Below the pieces are notes generated by a model. It did not search any database, was not told the DNA's origin, and saw only the letters and a program-made list of their open reading frames with translations. DNA of 64,000 bases from Plazaster borealis (taxonomy: Eukaryota; Echinodermata; Asteroidea; Forcipulatida; Labidiasteridae). The stretch is from positions 8,457,273 to 8,521,272 of the forward strand of contig CM037467.1 of assembly GCA_021014325.1 (NCBI GenBank), written 5' to 3'. The position numbers and the translations under genes were made by a program. Position 1 is the first letter of the stretch; the number at the start of each line of letters is the position of its first letter. Shown here piece after piece: positions 1 through 11,393 of the stretch.

Positions 1-441
1 TGTCTTTAGGCGTACGCACTTGAATCAACACGGTGGGGACCACATGTAAACTCCGGACGGGCAAAAACTTCATTACAATATTGTACCACTTTAATACTTC
101 CACCCTTTTTCACGATATATTGATTCGTGACGTCATCGAAAAGCCATCCCTTGAATGGACGTCTACCAACGCGCCAGTAAAGGATTCAGATGAATTTTAG
201 TGTCGATATGATGTTATTGGAAAACTGTAAGTGAGTATATATTGACTATACGGCGTAAATTAATGCATAGTTCAAATACATCATCAAGGACCACTTTTTG
301 AATAATAAGTTCTGTTAAAAACAGTGCGTTGGTGGAAGCTTGTGTGTAGATTTCAATCTGGCTGAAATGAACCCGGTCTTCCTGCTTTCTTCCAGATGGC
401 TAGATGGTTTGGCATTTGTTTTATTGTGTCGAAAGGGACTA
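1..441. other. Unassigned AT-rich DNA
   Basis: Nothing recognisable on either strand; no long open frame, RNA-like fold or clear repeat was seen before the inverted-repeat element that begins at 442. Confidence 0.5.
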
Positions 442-664
442 TATCTACGGAAGCGTATTGCCGCCACATGAATTAAAAACATATCTCTTATCGTGTACGT
501 ACACGATGAGTCCACATTTATCATGAACGTACCTAATAAGTCCGAACAACACGATAAGAAGTCCGAACTCACGTGTACAGCACACGATAAATTTGGACCT
601 ATCGTGTACGTACACGATAAGGGAGATTTTTTCTTCATGTGGCGGCATTACGCTTCCGTAGATA
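442..664. mobile_element. Short inverted-repeat DNA transposon (MITE)
   Basis: The two ends are inverted copies of about 31 bp beginning TATCTACGGAAGCG and continuing into GCCGCCACATGAA, with one mismatch. Just inside each arm lies the same 18-bp self-complementary block ATCGTGTACGTACACGAT (490-507 and 601-618). The interior between them holds further degenerate blocks of the same kind. There is no coding capacity, so it is non-autonomous. The superfamily is not assigned and no clear target-site duplication was found. Confidence 0.75.
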
Positions 665-769
665 GGCCTATCTGATGGTTCAGACCATTTTGAAAAGGAT
701 TGTATTCACCCCGAACAACTACTACACGCTTTAAAAAAAACCCGAACTATTGGAAAAAAAGTGCGCTGC

Positions 770-925
770 TGTGGCGTAACGGGGGGGGGGCGCACTGGGG
801 GGCGCACGGGGGAAGGGGCACATGCCCCCACTCACCCCACCCCACCCCCGTAGGGGGTACTTCTGTAGAACAGGAAATGAGTGTGTTGAAGTATGGGGAC
901 ATTTGGGGGTACCCTCTGCCCCCAT
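770..925. mobile_element. G-rich hAT-terminus-like fragment
   Basis: The motif GTGGCGTAACGGGG followed by alternating G runs and GGGGCACATGCCCC resembles the termini of non-autonomous hAT elements, such as the complete one at 44640-45476 and the isolated end at 37498. No partner end or 8-bp duplication was found here, so this is at best a fragment. Confidence 0.3.
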
Positions 926-1594
926 ATCGGGAATAGTATATTAGATTATGATGGTCTCATGCAGGGTTTTTTGATAAAGCTTTTGCACAGCAACTGAACG
1001 TTTAGTTCAATTAAACCGCTCCTAATCGGTTATTCCTGAACGAATACTTTAATAAAAAAATAAAAAAATAAAAAAATTGTCAATGCATGGGCAGTGTCTT
1101 ATTTTTGTAACAACAAAGGTACTGTTGCACGTTTGTTTGTTTGTTTTTTTGTGGTGTTTTTTTCGGGGGGGGGGGATTTCTTGACACATAATGTCCCAAG
1201 TACGTATGCTTGTCCAGGAATTGCATGTTTCCAAGTGGTCAATGCACATGGAGTTAATCGTCTTGTTTACTTTGCTTAAACACAATAACTCTGTCACAGT
1301 ATTTGACTTTATGTAAACAATATTGTGAATATTTACACATCTGAACCTGTCGGGAACGAGTTCGTGACATGTTCGTGTGAAGTGGGCGTGGTTAACGTTC
1401 GTATGACCTCCCACTCATCACCAAGCTAGGCAGCTTCGGGTGATTACCATCAAAGCAGTATCAACCATATTCTGAAGAAAACCTCGCTCAGTGAATTAAA
1501 AAACTGAGCAGGACATAAATAATCTTCAGATAGATTTCGAGCTTGCCCACGTTGGACCATTAATACCAATATGCAAGGTTGCAAACTTGCAGAT
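926..1594. other. Unassigned DNA
   Basis: Contains an A-rich run near 1055-1075 and a short G homopolymer near 1165. No gene, RNA or repeat family was recognised. Confidence 0.45.
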
Positions 1595-1971
1595 TTAAAG
1601 GTATCGTACACGTTTGGTAATGACCCAAAACAAATATTAGCATAAAATTTCACTTGGTAACATAAGCAACGGAGAGCTGTTGATAGCATAAAACATTGTA
1701 GGAAACGACTCCCTCTGAAGTAACGTAGTTTTTGAGAAACAGGTAATTTCTCACTAAAATAATATAAACTTCTTGCAAGAAGTTTTTATTCCTATCTGAA
1801 AGCACACAAATTAAAATTGTACAACAAGGGTGTTTTTTTCTTTCATCATTTCCTTGCAACTTCGATGACCAATTGAGCCCAAATTTTCACAGTTATTTTA
1901 TGCATATGTTGGGATACACCAGGTGAGAACATTGGTCTTTGACAATTTCCAAACGTGTTCAGGGCCTTTAA
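1595..1971 (+). mobile_element. TTAA-bounded MITE, type A copy
   Basis: The left end TTAAAGGTATCGTACACG and the right end (CACGTTTGGAAATTGTCAAAG read on the minus strand) are imperfect inverted repeats. Both ends include TTAA. The interior has the family landmarks: 'gagaaacaggtaatttctcac', 'cacaacaagggtg'-like and 'gaccaattgagcccaaatttt'. The same interior recurs at 11918-12286, 25207-25592 (reversed) and 37782-38166. It has no coding capacity. TTAA at both ends would suit a piggyBac-type target, but the TTAA may simply belong to the inverted repeat. Confidence 0.75.
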
Positions 1972-2059
1972 AAACGAAAGGAAAACGACTTTGGACTTTG
2001 TTGGAAGATTATATCCGTCCCATCATGTTCAACTCCCACACTCTGTCGCCCCACATCTA

Positions 2060-2335
2060 TACACCAATCCTTCACCGATCTTGAACTCTTGGTGGCAGCA
2101 GACAAACTGCGGTGGTACTGCGGTGGTACGACCTTGCCACTTATGTAACTATTATTTATAAACAACCATTATTTACATATAACCATTTATAAATTAACTA
2201 GTGTAGCCCAGCCCTTAAGCTCATCGATAGGCAGCAGAGTACCACCCAGGTACCACCGCAGTAATGGAGGCGTTTCTGCTGCCACCAAGAGTTCAAGATC
2301 GGCGAAGGATTGGTGTATAGCATCTATAGGCACCA
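2060..2335. repeat. Imperfect inverted repeat, possible MITE
   Basis: The left arm (about 2060-2130) contains ACACCAATCCTTCACCGATC, then CTTGGTGGCAGCAG and GCGGTGGTAC. The right arm (about 2238-2330) carries the same blocks in reverse complement, in mirrored order. The spacer is AT-rich. The overall form is a long imperfect hairpin with no coding potential. Confidence 0.6.
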
Positions 2336-2929
2336 GATCTGGAACTAAACATCGGATCAGACTCAAACGTAATGTCCCTGGTGCTCCAAACAGAAAGGTC
2401 ATTGAACAGTTTTCCTTTCTTCTTCGATGTCGATTCCTACTCAGACAAACCCCTGCCCTTCCCTCCTTTGACGCTACCCTCACTGGGTTTTAAATTGAAT
2501 TTTACGGGCAGGCAAGCTGGCAATGCAGGCGAACGGAATACTAAGGGGGCAAGAAAAGGCACGAATACGCAATATTCAATTTCCTTTGATTGATTTTTCC
2601 CATGATGGAGCAAGGATCGAATTAGATGATTGCAGAGGGATATGGTATCAGGGAAAATTCATGAACTTGGACCGAACACAGGTGGACGCTGCCCTGTGTT
2701 TTTAAAATCGTCGGTGGCCTCTCCGGTAAAACCTCTTCCGAGAGTTTCAGAAGTTAACCTGTGGGAGGCAACGGAGCGTGAAAGGAGACTTCCGATGCTC
2801 ATTCGGGTATGCCGTTTGCTCAGTACGTGTACTTTATCGATACCGTGACACTTGTTGTGCATCGAAGAGCAAAGATGTTCATCACGAGACGTTTTATTTG
2901 CAAGCAGTTCCTATATAGCAATCTTAAAC

Positions 2930-3440
2930 ATCTGAGAGAAAATACTTTGACAGGGTTAGTTCCACCGCTCTGCAGGACAGACAGATATAGAAAATCCACT
3001 ATTCAAGCGTTGTCCAGGATTCCATAAATTTGTGCAATGTCTGTTTTTTTTGTGTGTTTTTTTTATACCAGACTGTGTATCTTGTATATGTTTGTCTTCT
3101 GCGATAGTTTGTAATCTTAATCAAATCCAGCTTTCCAGGTTTGTATAAACTTGTTTGTAATAATGTATGTTCTGTCTGTTAAACCTGTTATGTCTTGTGT
3201 ATCTTGTAGACATTATTCTCTGTAATAATTTTTACTTTTTTAGTTGTATTTTTATCATATAGAGTAATCTTGTGTTATTTTTTCTATCTGGCTAATCCGG
3301 GTTTTTTATTTTGTATTGTCGTTGTAATACCTAGTGTTTTATTTTGTAAGCATGTCATTTTAAGCATGATTACTTTGTGATACTACCTACCATGTTTTGT
3401 GTATTTAAACCGAAATAAATAAATAAATTAATAAATAAAA
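2930..3440 (+). mobile_element. LINE-like 3' end with AATAAATA tail
   Basis: A short open stretch ends with residues PPLCRTDRYRKSTIQALSRIP and a stop near 3027. An RT-containing LINE ORF often ends in a similar 'RT-R/K-hydrophobic' block. About 380 bp of T-rich 3' UTR-like sequence follows, ending in AAATAAATAAATAAATTAAT. Such a tail is typical of CR1/L2/RTE-type elements. The coding part upstream is not recognisable, so this would be a 5'-truncated copy. A cellular 3' UTR is an alternative. Confidence 0.4.
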
Positions 3441-4929
3441 AGAATCTATTAGAAGACAATATTGAAATGTTTACTGAACATAAAATAGTAAGATACTGTA
3501 ATTTTGACAATAATTTTGAATTTTGTGTTTGACACAAGTTTTTGCAGTGATAGCTTTATGAAATTTGGCCCAGGTTTCTATTTCAATTTCATTTACGTTA
3601 ACATACACACAAATGTTTTACGGGTAACTTGAAAAATAATAATAGTAATGATAACTACAAGAAAATCAACGCATTAATGACTGCAGTTGTATAAAGGACA
3701 CCATTAAATGCACCAATATTGTGATTTATAACACACAGTAACGACATCATCGTTGTCAGCTTGAGTTGTGAACAACTGCATAATGTACGACTTAACAACA
3801 GACGAAAACATACGATAAATAATTCACGGAGAGGTGGCGTGAAGACTTTATAAAAGAGAGCGCCTCCATGCCGCCCCAATCACTCTATCTCTCACCGATC
3901 TACTATTAGTTATTCGCTGCAAAGTCAGGTCACCCTAGCAACGTTTACATGTTTTACTTTTAGTGCAATCTTAAAGAGATTTACCCAAAATATCTTATTA
4001 AAGTTGATTAAATACAATTTATCCGTAATTCACCACTAACGGGTGGAAATAGATTTAGACGAAGCCCGTACAGGCCTAGATTTACTATGTTGGCCTAGGC
4101 AAGGTTGGATTTAAACCTTCGGTTACCTTCAAATTTAATAAAAACATATCACCTGTTATCGTGGGCACTTTTAGTGCCTCCAAGAAGCAATAGCTCTCGT
4201 ATAAGGGTCTGATTTAACTGCACAAATATAGGTGTTCCAGACGTGTGCTTGCCAATGCACCCGTAATTATGTCCTCTTCGGGAGTCTTAAGCCGAGCGAC
4301 CGCGGACAACTGAAGAGGTTTCCCAGTGCAGATTTCGTCTATCCACATTTATTAAAGTGGTTATCGGATGTTTCCTGGTAAATCGAAGATGCGCGGGGTC
4401 CGGCAGGATAGGAATAGAAAGACAGAGAAGACGATTTTTGTGTCCTCCGGGCAATTGCAGTAAGAGAAGACGAGGAGGCTGGACCTTGTGTATGTTGGGT
4501 CTGTAAGAAGAGAGAAATGAAGGCAGATAAAGCGTGAGAGAGAGAGGAAAAAAATGAAGTGTCCGCGTAGTGAGTTCACCCACTTCAAAGTTTCCGGTGT
4601 CTTAAGAGCAGGTCGTATGCGGACAAGTGCTTGATTGGGTAATAACCAAGGGTGGGGGAGGGAGTGAGTTCAATGGGTCGAGACGAGGGTTTGTGTTCAT
4701 TCAACAGATGATTCTTAATATATATTGATGATTACTAATTAATCTTCACGAGACAAAACAAATCATAACAATCGTGTTAGTTGGTCACAATAAAGGAAAT
4801 GGAGTCTCTTTCACAGGAGAGTTAATACAGCCCATCAGTTATTGGATTTGTTTTGTCCGCTCACCTGTCTAGGATAGCTTAAACAAACCAATTAATAAAT
4901 GAAATGAATTAATAAACAAATAATAATTA
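3441..4929. other. Unassigned DNA
   Basis: No gene recognised. It contains a purine-rich tract near 4505-4555. Short open frames on the minus strand around 4287-4588 show low-complexity composition and no family resemblance. Confidence 0.45.
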
Positions 4930-4935
4930 GCTTGT

Positions 4936-5020
4936 CATGGCCGAGTCGCCTGGTGGTCCGCACTCAAACTTTGATTAACCGAGTCAAGGTTAAAATCCTG
5001 GTCAATACAGTTTTCGATTA
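4936..5020 (+). mobile_element. tRNA-Leu-like SINE head fragment
   Basis: TGTCATGGCCGAGTCGCCTG resembles the acceptor and A box of a tRNA-Leu-type SINE head, and GGTTAAAATCCTGGTCA is a degenerate B box. It is clearly diverged and lacks the 3' body seen in the complete element at 8383-8741. Confidence 0.4.
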
Positions 5021-5045
5021 GATTAAATCAAGTAGTCATTAAAAA

Positions 5046-5103
5046 ACTTATTGTTTTGATTATTTGATTTATTAAAATAAATCAAATAATCAAAACAATA
5101 AGT
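5046..5103. repeat. Near-perfect 58-bp AT-rich palindrome
   Basis: Two 28-bp arms (5046-5073 and 5076-5103) are exact reverse complements separated by two bases. The left arm starts ACTTATTGTTTTGATTATTT. It could extrude as a cruciform. No gene contact is visible. Confidence 0.9.
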
Positions 5104-5847
5104 CAATACATAAAATGAAAGCAAAAACAATAGCAACGAAATATCTCTTTAAAAACGGTTCATGGTTTTCCATTGATACTGTTTCAGAGATGACCACTTT
5201 TATTGCCGTCATCGGAGACTCTTACGGGCTAGTGTAGGAACGTGGATGTGCGTCACGACGAATTGTCGTAAGACCCCTGTATCAACCGACGTCGCCTTTG
5301 CATACAGACATCCGGGAGCCCCAGCATGTTAAGTCCACTTTCTTTACTCTCCTCGAGTTATTTCACTCCCTTAAAAATACATACTAGACAGACTGGAGCT
5401 AAACCGGGCCAGGATTCATTAGAGTTTGATGATGGACACACCAGTAATGAGTCGAAGAACCTCTTGCATTCCTGTACGGCAATATTGCGATTAATTGTGG
5501 AAATACAGTTCAGGTGGTGAAATATTGCGCTCACAGCACCACATCGTAAAGCACAACAAAACTTCGCATTGTGACCGGCTCGGATTCGCCAATAAAAACA
5601 GAAAGGGGATAGATGTTTTTGTCATCACGAATAAAGTTTGGCCGATTCCACGACTGTTTTGTGATGAACCGGGTGTAGAGTCAAAAGAATTTGATTACGG
5701 GATAAGCATGCGAGAGGCCTATATTGAATTGAAAATCACTTGTTTTGACAAATTGTTGATCGTGGTGTTTTGAAAATGGCTCTCATTTGTAAAATTCAAA
5801 TTACGGTGCGGTGCTTCGTGGATAGTTGGGCAGTTAGGGGAAACAAT
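5104..5847. other. Unassigned, comparatively non-repetitive DNA
   Basis: No homology to the dispersed families in this window was seen. Two short plus-strand open frames (5326-5520 and 5495-5773) do not resemble any family I know. The stretch could be ordinary intergenic DNA or a non-coding regulatory region. Confidence 0.4.
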
Positions 5848-6157
5848 TGGGAGAATTGTGCCTTTGATGAAACAAGCATGTAATTTGGCACACAGTCAGA
5901 GTATGTCACGAGAAAGAAATGTGGCTATTTAGGGCCATGGCAGATTTGTCCTCTGAAATTTGTATGTAGAACAACATCCCCCCCCCCGAGCATTTTTCAA
6001 AATTGTAAAACAAAAAAATTGCTGTCATTGCTTGTTGTTTGTTATATTATACCTATAATTTCCCAAATGACAGATATTTGATAGCCAAATATCTTTCTCA
6101 TGACATACTCTGACTGTGTGCAAAAATACATGCTTGTATCATCAAAGGCACAATCCC
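5848..6157. mobile_element. MITE with about 80-bp terminal inverted repeats
   Basis: The left end GGGAGAATTGTGCCTTTGAT and the right end (GGGATTGTGCCTTTGATGAT on the minus strand) match. The similarity continues inward through CACACAGTCAGAGTATGTCA and AGAAAGA for about 80 bp. The centre includes a C homopolymer. No reading frame is present. Confidence 0.8.
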
Positions 6158-6179
6158 ATCACCTATACCTGCCGTACAT

Positions 6180-6350
6180 AGACCTTTATCACGCTGCCAT
6201 CATCTTGGTCATGTTCTCTGTATCCAATAACAGAATGCCAGTATATTCATTGCACTGAAAAAGGAACCAGATTCCAGTCTCGATTTGGTTGCAGTGGTTC
6301 AGATTAGAGAAAATCAAGATGGCCCCACCATGATAAAGTTATATCTTGTA
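6180..6350. repeat. Short imperfect inverted repeat
   Basis: ACCTTTATCACGCTGCCATC near the left edge is mirrored by AACTTTATCATGGTGGGGCC on the minus strand at the right edge, followed on both sides by ATCTTG. This is possibly a very short MITE. No coding content. Confidence 0.5.
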
Positions 6351-6679
6351 GCATTTACTTTCGTCAAATTCTGCTATTTATAGTTCATAGATTTTAGTAG
6401 TAAAATGCCCTTTAGATACATCTTGTAAAGCATATTTATTGATCAGCAAATTACAAATAACTAAATAAACAAATGGTAAATAAATAATGTGGGAGAACTG
6501 ATAAATCCCAGGGATGTTAATAACTAATTAATGCTTGATACATTACTGGCAGAGAGTGTCATTGTATGCATGCCGCGTGAATAACACGCATTTGAATTCA
6601 AACATGCTCTCGCTTTTAGTGACCAAGTACCAATCAGTGGTTATTTTAGCAGATTCTCATTGAGAATTAACATTTAAAG

Positions 6680-6840
6680 CACGTGGACATCATTGGTACT
6701 TGCCAAACACAAGTATCTGCACTTTGTATGATCTAACATACAAATGAAATACCATTCTTGATAAAGTTTAAGCTCAATCGGTCATCGGAATCACGAGAAA
6801 AATGTAGTGAAAAAAGTGATTAACCCATCAGAGTTCTCTT
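6680..6840 (-). mobile_element. Truncated TTAA-family MITE
   Basis: On the minus strand it carries the family landmark of a 'CCGATGACCGATTGAGCTTA' block next to an AAACTTT stretch. The flanking CTTGCCAAACACAAGTATC resembles the terminal part. Neither inverted repeat is complete, so this is a decayed copy. Confidence 0.5.
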
Positions 6841-7020
6841 TTTTTTAAAGAGCCTTAAGTCTGATTCTAATTTCCATTCTGTTCGTTGACCTCGTTAATG
6901 TCTTTTGGCTGTTTTTCACATTGGCTCCTTAAAAACAAGGGTGATAGTTTTCAATGCTTTCAAACATCAGGTTTTGGACTCGTTTGTTCAAAACATCAAA
7001 ACCAAAATTGTTTTAAATCA

Positions 7021-7098
7021 TTTCTTAAAAATAAAAAAAAAATAAAAAAAATAAACATCAACAACAACAACAACAACAGCTGCAGCTGCAGCAGCAGC

Positions 7099-7135
<37 letters not shown>

Positions 7136-7140
7136 CCCAC
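7021..7140. repeat. AAAAT / CAA / CAG microsatellite tract
   Basis: An A-rich run is followed by (CAA)n interrupted by a short CAG/CTGCAG block around 7075-7100, then (CAA)n again. Reading through it gives poly-Asn/Ser, which is not evidence of a gene. Confidence 0.9.
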
Positions 7141-8382
7141 AACAATAATATCATTCAACCAAACATGCTTTTTATTTTCCACCATAACCATCTTTGTATC
7201 ATGTAAGTTATGTGTAAATCTGAGGACATAATGTTCAACCTTAACAGTTTAAAGCAAAGTGAATGATTGGGTTGAAAAAGGGACACGGGGTAAACAGATT
7301 AAATTAAAAATGGCCACCCTTATGTGTGTGTGTCGGTTCCGACTTCAATCGGAAGAGAGCAGTGCAATGCCTGCTGGAGGCTGCCATAAACACATACGAG
7401 GAATACATAAAGGAATGCGTTCACACCTCTTGAAATAGCTACTGATATCTCCAGAGACCCTGGATAATAGGGTGATGCATTGATACTCTTACCCATTACT
7501 TTACCTGTCGAGTGTACAGTGTGGACGCGTATGAATTCACATGCTTCAAAGATGCTTGCTCCACCTTTCTGATGTAAGTGGCTTTATCTTGACATTCACC
7601 CTGCTTGAATGTAAGCATCTAATACACTATGCCCCAATCGGTATCAGGACCTAATGGGAGACCCCACTTTCCCCCTCGTGGCCTGCGGATATTTCTAAAT
7701 TTAACACCGTTTTTGCATTACGTGAAGTGCACAACACAGTCACTCGTTACCCGCTGTATCTTCACTTGTAGAGGTATGGTTCGTGGCCACATTTTTATCA
7801 AATGTACCCCCAACACACGATCGCCACCTCGTGGGCACCTAAACCAACTTGACGGTGGCGCTCGCAATTCAAGAGCCAAAGAAGTAAATCAATACCGTGG
7901 AAATTCACCTGTTTCCGGTTATTTGAATGAAACCTTCCGGACAAAAGTCGGACAAAGAGGAGTTGCAGGGTGTTCCTCCCCGAGCAAATGCTTTCAACCA
8001 AGCTTGCACTTACCCCTATGTCAGGTTTTTTTTTTTTTATGGTGATCATGCAACAAACAAAAAAAGAAGGAGAAGAATATTTGCACTATGTCGACCAGCG
8101 AGTGCCCTGGATAATCGATCTGAAACGGATACATTAATGCGTAAAATATATACACCTAAAGTGAATAATGTATAACGCTACCTAATTGGATTTCTACCCT
8201 CTTTTGTTGCAGTATAAAATGTTGTGTTTTGTACAGTTATTCGTTTCAGTATTTCCCATGTGAATGCCAACAAAGTGTGGGTTAGTAATTATAGGTGAAC
8301 AAAATGTTGGGCATCATGATATCATTATATAATTGTTTTACCGTTGCTGATAGAATAAGGTCTTTGTTCGTGCAAAATTTAA
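7141..8382. other. Unassigned DNA with weak dispersed-repeat similarity
   Basis: The stretch 7630-7710 (beginning CAATCGGTATCAGGACC) resembles 11505-11585 (CAAATCGATATCAGAGAC) in order and spacing, so it is part of a diverged dispersed repeat. A 138-codon plus-strand open frame at 7629-8045 ends in a T homopolymer and shows no family features. Nothing else was recognised. Confidence 0.4.
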
Positions 8383-8741
8383 TAATAATAATAATAATAA
8401 CGGACATTTATATTGCGCAATACCTATATGAATATACTCTACTGCGCATTCCAATATTATTACCCCTAGTCACTGGGCCATTTGTTTCAATCCTTAAACC
8501 ATCTCAGCTCCCTGGGGAGTATACAGCCTGTGCTGCAATATGCGCTACTAGGCTAAATCAATCACAAGAACCATCTCTTCCCTCACAGGTACCCATTTTA
8601 CCCCTGGGTGGAGAGAAGCAATTATAGTTGAGTGTCTTGCTCAGGGACACAAGTGTCACGACCGGGACTCGAACCCACACTCTGCTGAACAGAAACACCA
8701 GAGCTTGAGTTCGGTGTTCTTATCCACTCGGCCACGACACC
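8383..8741 (-). mobile_element. Full-length tRNA-Leu-derived SINE
   Basis: Read on the minus strand it has the three-part build of a SINE. First is an 88-nt tRNA-Leu-like head (8653-8740). Next is a central block starting TTGTGTCCCTGAGCAAGACA and continuing through CAATTGC-like and TCTCCACCCAGGGGTA segments. Last is a 3' part containing GCGCAATATAAATGTCC followed by an (ATT)n tail (complement of AAT repeats at 8383-8400). The central block is reminiscent of conserved central domains shared by metazoan SINE superfamilies; which one was not determined. It has no coding capacity and would depend on a LINE for movement. Confidence 0.85.
8653..8740 (-). tRNA. tRNA-Leu(CAA)-like SINE head (pseudo-tRNA)
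   Basis: The fold is class II: acceptor GTGTCGT pairs with the 3' segment ending GTGACAC (7 pairs, two of them G-T). The A box is TGGCCGAGTGG, the loop is CTCAAGC giving anticodon CAA, a long variable arm follows, and the B box is GGTTCGAGTCC. The anticodon stem has a mismatch. Because the SINE body follows directly, it is read as the Pol III promoter of a SINE, not as a cellular tRNA gene. Confidence 0.75.
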
Positions 8742-9065
8742 CCACGATAGGAGTAGTTTACCAATAAATTGTGTCCGGAAAAGTGTAGGTCGTGAAAAAC
8801 TGCTTTTGTGTCCCACGAAGACTGTATCCAAGTTGGTCATTTGAAAAAATACAACATGTGGCAAGTTGAAGAACGATTCATGAGGCCATTACCTAGTTGC
8901 TATTTCAAAAAATATGATTTTTTTCTGATATTTATTTTTTAAGAGGGGTCTCTGTCACATCTCGGCATAGTGGGTTAAATGGGCACGTTGCGTTCGGACG
9001 GAGTAGGCGCTTTGGGCTACACAAAGCGTTTGTTTTGAAATGAATATGGTCGGAAATATTTGACT

Positions 9066-9243
9066 CCACAAAATGGCGGACCGTATGTTCGCTGGTTGTA
9101 TTTCAAGAGACAAATTTCAATTTTAAATCACTTCTCACTACAATAAGCATGGTTTGAACAACTCTTTAAGGGATAGGGAGTAATTCCAAACTGCAACATT
9201 TTCAGAGAATTGAAGGCATTGTGCCCATGTAAGGTTACCCTTT
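9066..9243 (+). repeat. Dispersed repeat, copy 1 of 2 in window
   Basis: It shares ordered blocks with 11209-11393: AAAATGGCGGACCGTATGTT versus AAAATGGCAACCGTATGTTC, then GCTGGTTGTATT, GAACAACTCTT, GGGAGTAATTCCAAA and AATTGAAGGCA. The function and class are unknown. It contains no open frame. Confidence 0.65.
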
Positions 9244-10179
9244 GATTGTTCTCCAATTTGTATCCCTTTGAGTCGTCCGTATTTAAACAAAAAATGATTT
9301 GGAGATCGAAACAACGTTTTGAGTTGCCGTGCAAAATAGAGGTTTTAAAATGGATCGCTTAAGTGAATTCGTATGCTCACCACAGTTTCAAGAACTCCCA
9401 GAAAAGCGAACTCAATCACTATATAAGCCAATAACCCAATGGAGAGAAGACGAGAAAGGAAGTTTCAGTTTAAAATCTCGCACAATTCGTTCTACTCTAA
9501 GTCTACCAGTTCCCCTCGGAGATTAAGAAAAACGGGACAAATGCGGAACGAATATTTTCAATGGTCTTTTTTGATTGCTCGTTGATTGTATGCGTTTTGA
9601 CGGATACATTTTTATATTGGATCGGTGATATTACGTATCATTCATTGAATGTTCTGCATTAGATTCTCCAGACTATACATCCCATACATGTCTCCCATCA
9701 CCGGAATGTAATCATTACATTAAATTATCCCCGCACGGATGAAATTGGAGCATTTGATTCTGCACGGAATCACAGTGGTCCTGTGGGAATACGCGGATTG
9801 TTATCTTACGATGTGATGTTCGTGTTGTGCATTATACATTGCCCCCCTATCCGAAACGATATATATATTACATATATCTATCTTTTTTACCCCGTTACAC
9901 TTGGCTTCCCCCTGATAGTTCCAGCAGAAAAGGAAGGTTATACATAATTAAGCGTTACCTCGAGAATGATTGATGACATTATGATTTTCGGTACAAAGCT
10001 CAATAAATGTATGGGCTAAAATCACACTTCATTTTGTGTGTGTCCCCTCACGATGCTCTTCATGGGAGAAAACATTCATCAAACATTAACTGATCATTGA
10101 ACTTTCATAGGTAATGTTTGCCATTTTCATGTTGAGGTTGACAGCAATACTCGTGTACCCCCCTAACCCAAGTTTTCAT
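9244..10179. other. Unassigned, comparatively non-repetitive DNA
   Basis: A 58-codon plus-strand open frame starts at the ATG at 9350 (TAA at 9524-9526) but resembles no known family. Around 9640-9860 the sequence is not obviously related to any repeat in this window. No promoter or RNA was recognised. Confidence 0.4.
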
Positions 10180-10335
10180 CATATTTTCAAAATAACACTA
10201 ATTTCTGCAAAACAATTACAATGGTGATATTTGAACACCCTAAGATGTTAGTTTTGATTTTCTCTCCGGTATATTTATGTGACAACACCCATGGTGTCAA
10301 TTTTAACACCCCCGATTTTGCAGTGTACACCCCCG
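10180..10335. mobile_element. Half copy of the GGTGTTAAAATTGACACC palindromic element
   Basis: It shares with 31476-31603 the blocks AACACTAATTTCTGC(A/C)AAA-like, CACCCTAAGATG and GTGACAACACCCATGGTGTC, ending ATTTTGCAGTGTAC. Only the right half of the longer element is present. Confidence 0.6.
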
Positions 10336-11208
10336 AACTAAAAACAAGACATAATACAAAACAAATATAAAAGGGGAAGACGGTCAACAAAACCCAAAGT
10401 TAAGATAATAGTCACAGAAATATGCAATTGTATTACAACAATATTTTTATTTTAATAAACATGTTATGAAGAAAAGTAGAACTTTGCGAAACTTATATGC
10501 ACATAAAGTAAATAATCAAAATATTGTTACTGACATTTCCCTGTCAAACTGTAATTAAGTATTGTCAATGTTGATAATTACTCTCAAAAGTCAGAGATTT
10601 CACACACAAAAATGTTAACAATAACGTAAGACAATAATCCTTTCGCCCGCTAAACCAATATCGCTGCAGCTATACAGATAAATCTGAATAGCAAACAGTC
10701 CCACTGCAAATAAACAGTAAAAGTAAACACGCAGACTCGAGGTCTAGGCGATAAGCACACAATCTCAGAAACCGGAGACTTTACTGTTTGCCTAACTACA
10801 TCAAAATCGCCCCTTAGACCAAGGTATGTTCGCTTTTCTGTGTGTAATGTAAACTATATATTACGAGACCTTTCCCAAGGTCTGTTATTTATTTAGGATG
10901 AAGATGTATGTTTGAAACCGTATCAGTTCAAAACGGTTTCACATAAATTAACTATGAGCTTCTTTTATTTCGTTGGTATTTGGAACTTAAAATACACAGT
11001 AATTCTCGACAATATTATACCTGCCAAGTACTTTAAATTCATTTTGATTGCATGTACTTTATATTTACACGTATTAATAATGTATTGACATGTCATTGCA
11101 AACAAAGCTCATTTGCAGGTCCCAAAAGAAAATATCCCTTGTGTGGTTTTGTTTAGATTCGTGACAGAACACAGTTCGCTATTTTTGTAGAACCAAATGT
11201 TTTACTCG
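10336..11208. other. Unassigned AT-rich DNA
   Basis: Nothing recognised. No long open frame, RNA-like fold or family member was seen. Confidence 0.5.
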
Positions 11209-11393
11209 ACAAAATGGCAACCGTATGTTCCGCTGGTTGTATTCCAAGGGGCAAGAAATGGTGTTTGAATCACTAATTACAACACACTGTAGTTATTTGA
11301 GTGTATGAACAACTCTTAAAAAGGATATGGAGTAATACCAAAAAGCAAAATGTTGAGCAATTTGAAGGCAATGTAGCCTACCCTTTAAATGTA
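11209..11393 (+). repeat. Dispersed repeat, copy 2 of 2 in window
   Basis: Same block order as 9066-9243 with roughly 70-75% visual similarity. It ends near the CCTACCCTTTAAA junction. The class is unknown. Confidence 0.65.

Noticed and set aside
6886..7206. Poly-Asn/Ser frame of 106 codons
   Set aside because: The repetitive part is a CAA/CAG microsatellite and the rest has no recognisable domain.
7629..8045. Longest plain open frame (138 codons)
   Set aside because: No domain, no splice or start context, part of it matches a dispersed repeat (11505-11585) and it ends in a T homopolymer.
9350..9526. 58-codon hydrophilic frame with an ATG at 9350
   Set aside because: Composition is plausible for protein, but there is no family resemblance, promoter, splice evidence or neighbour to support it.
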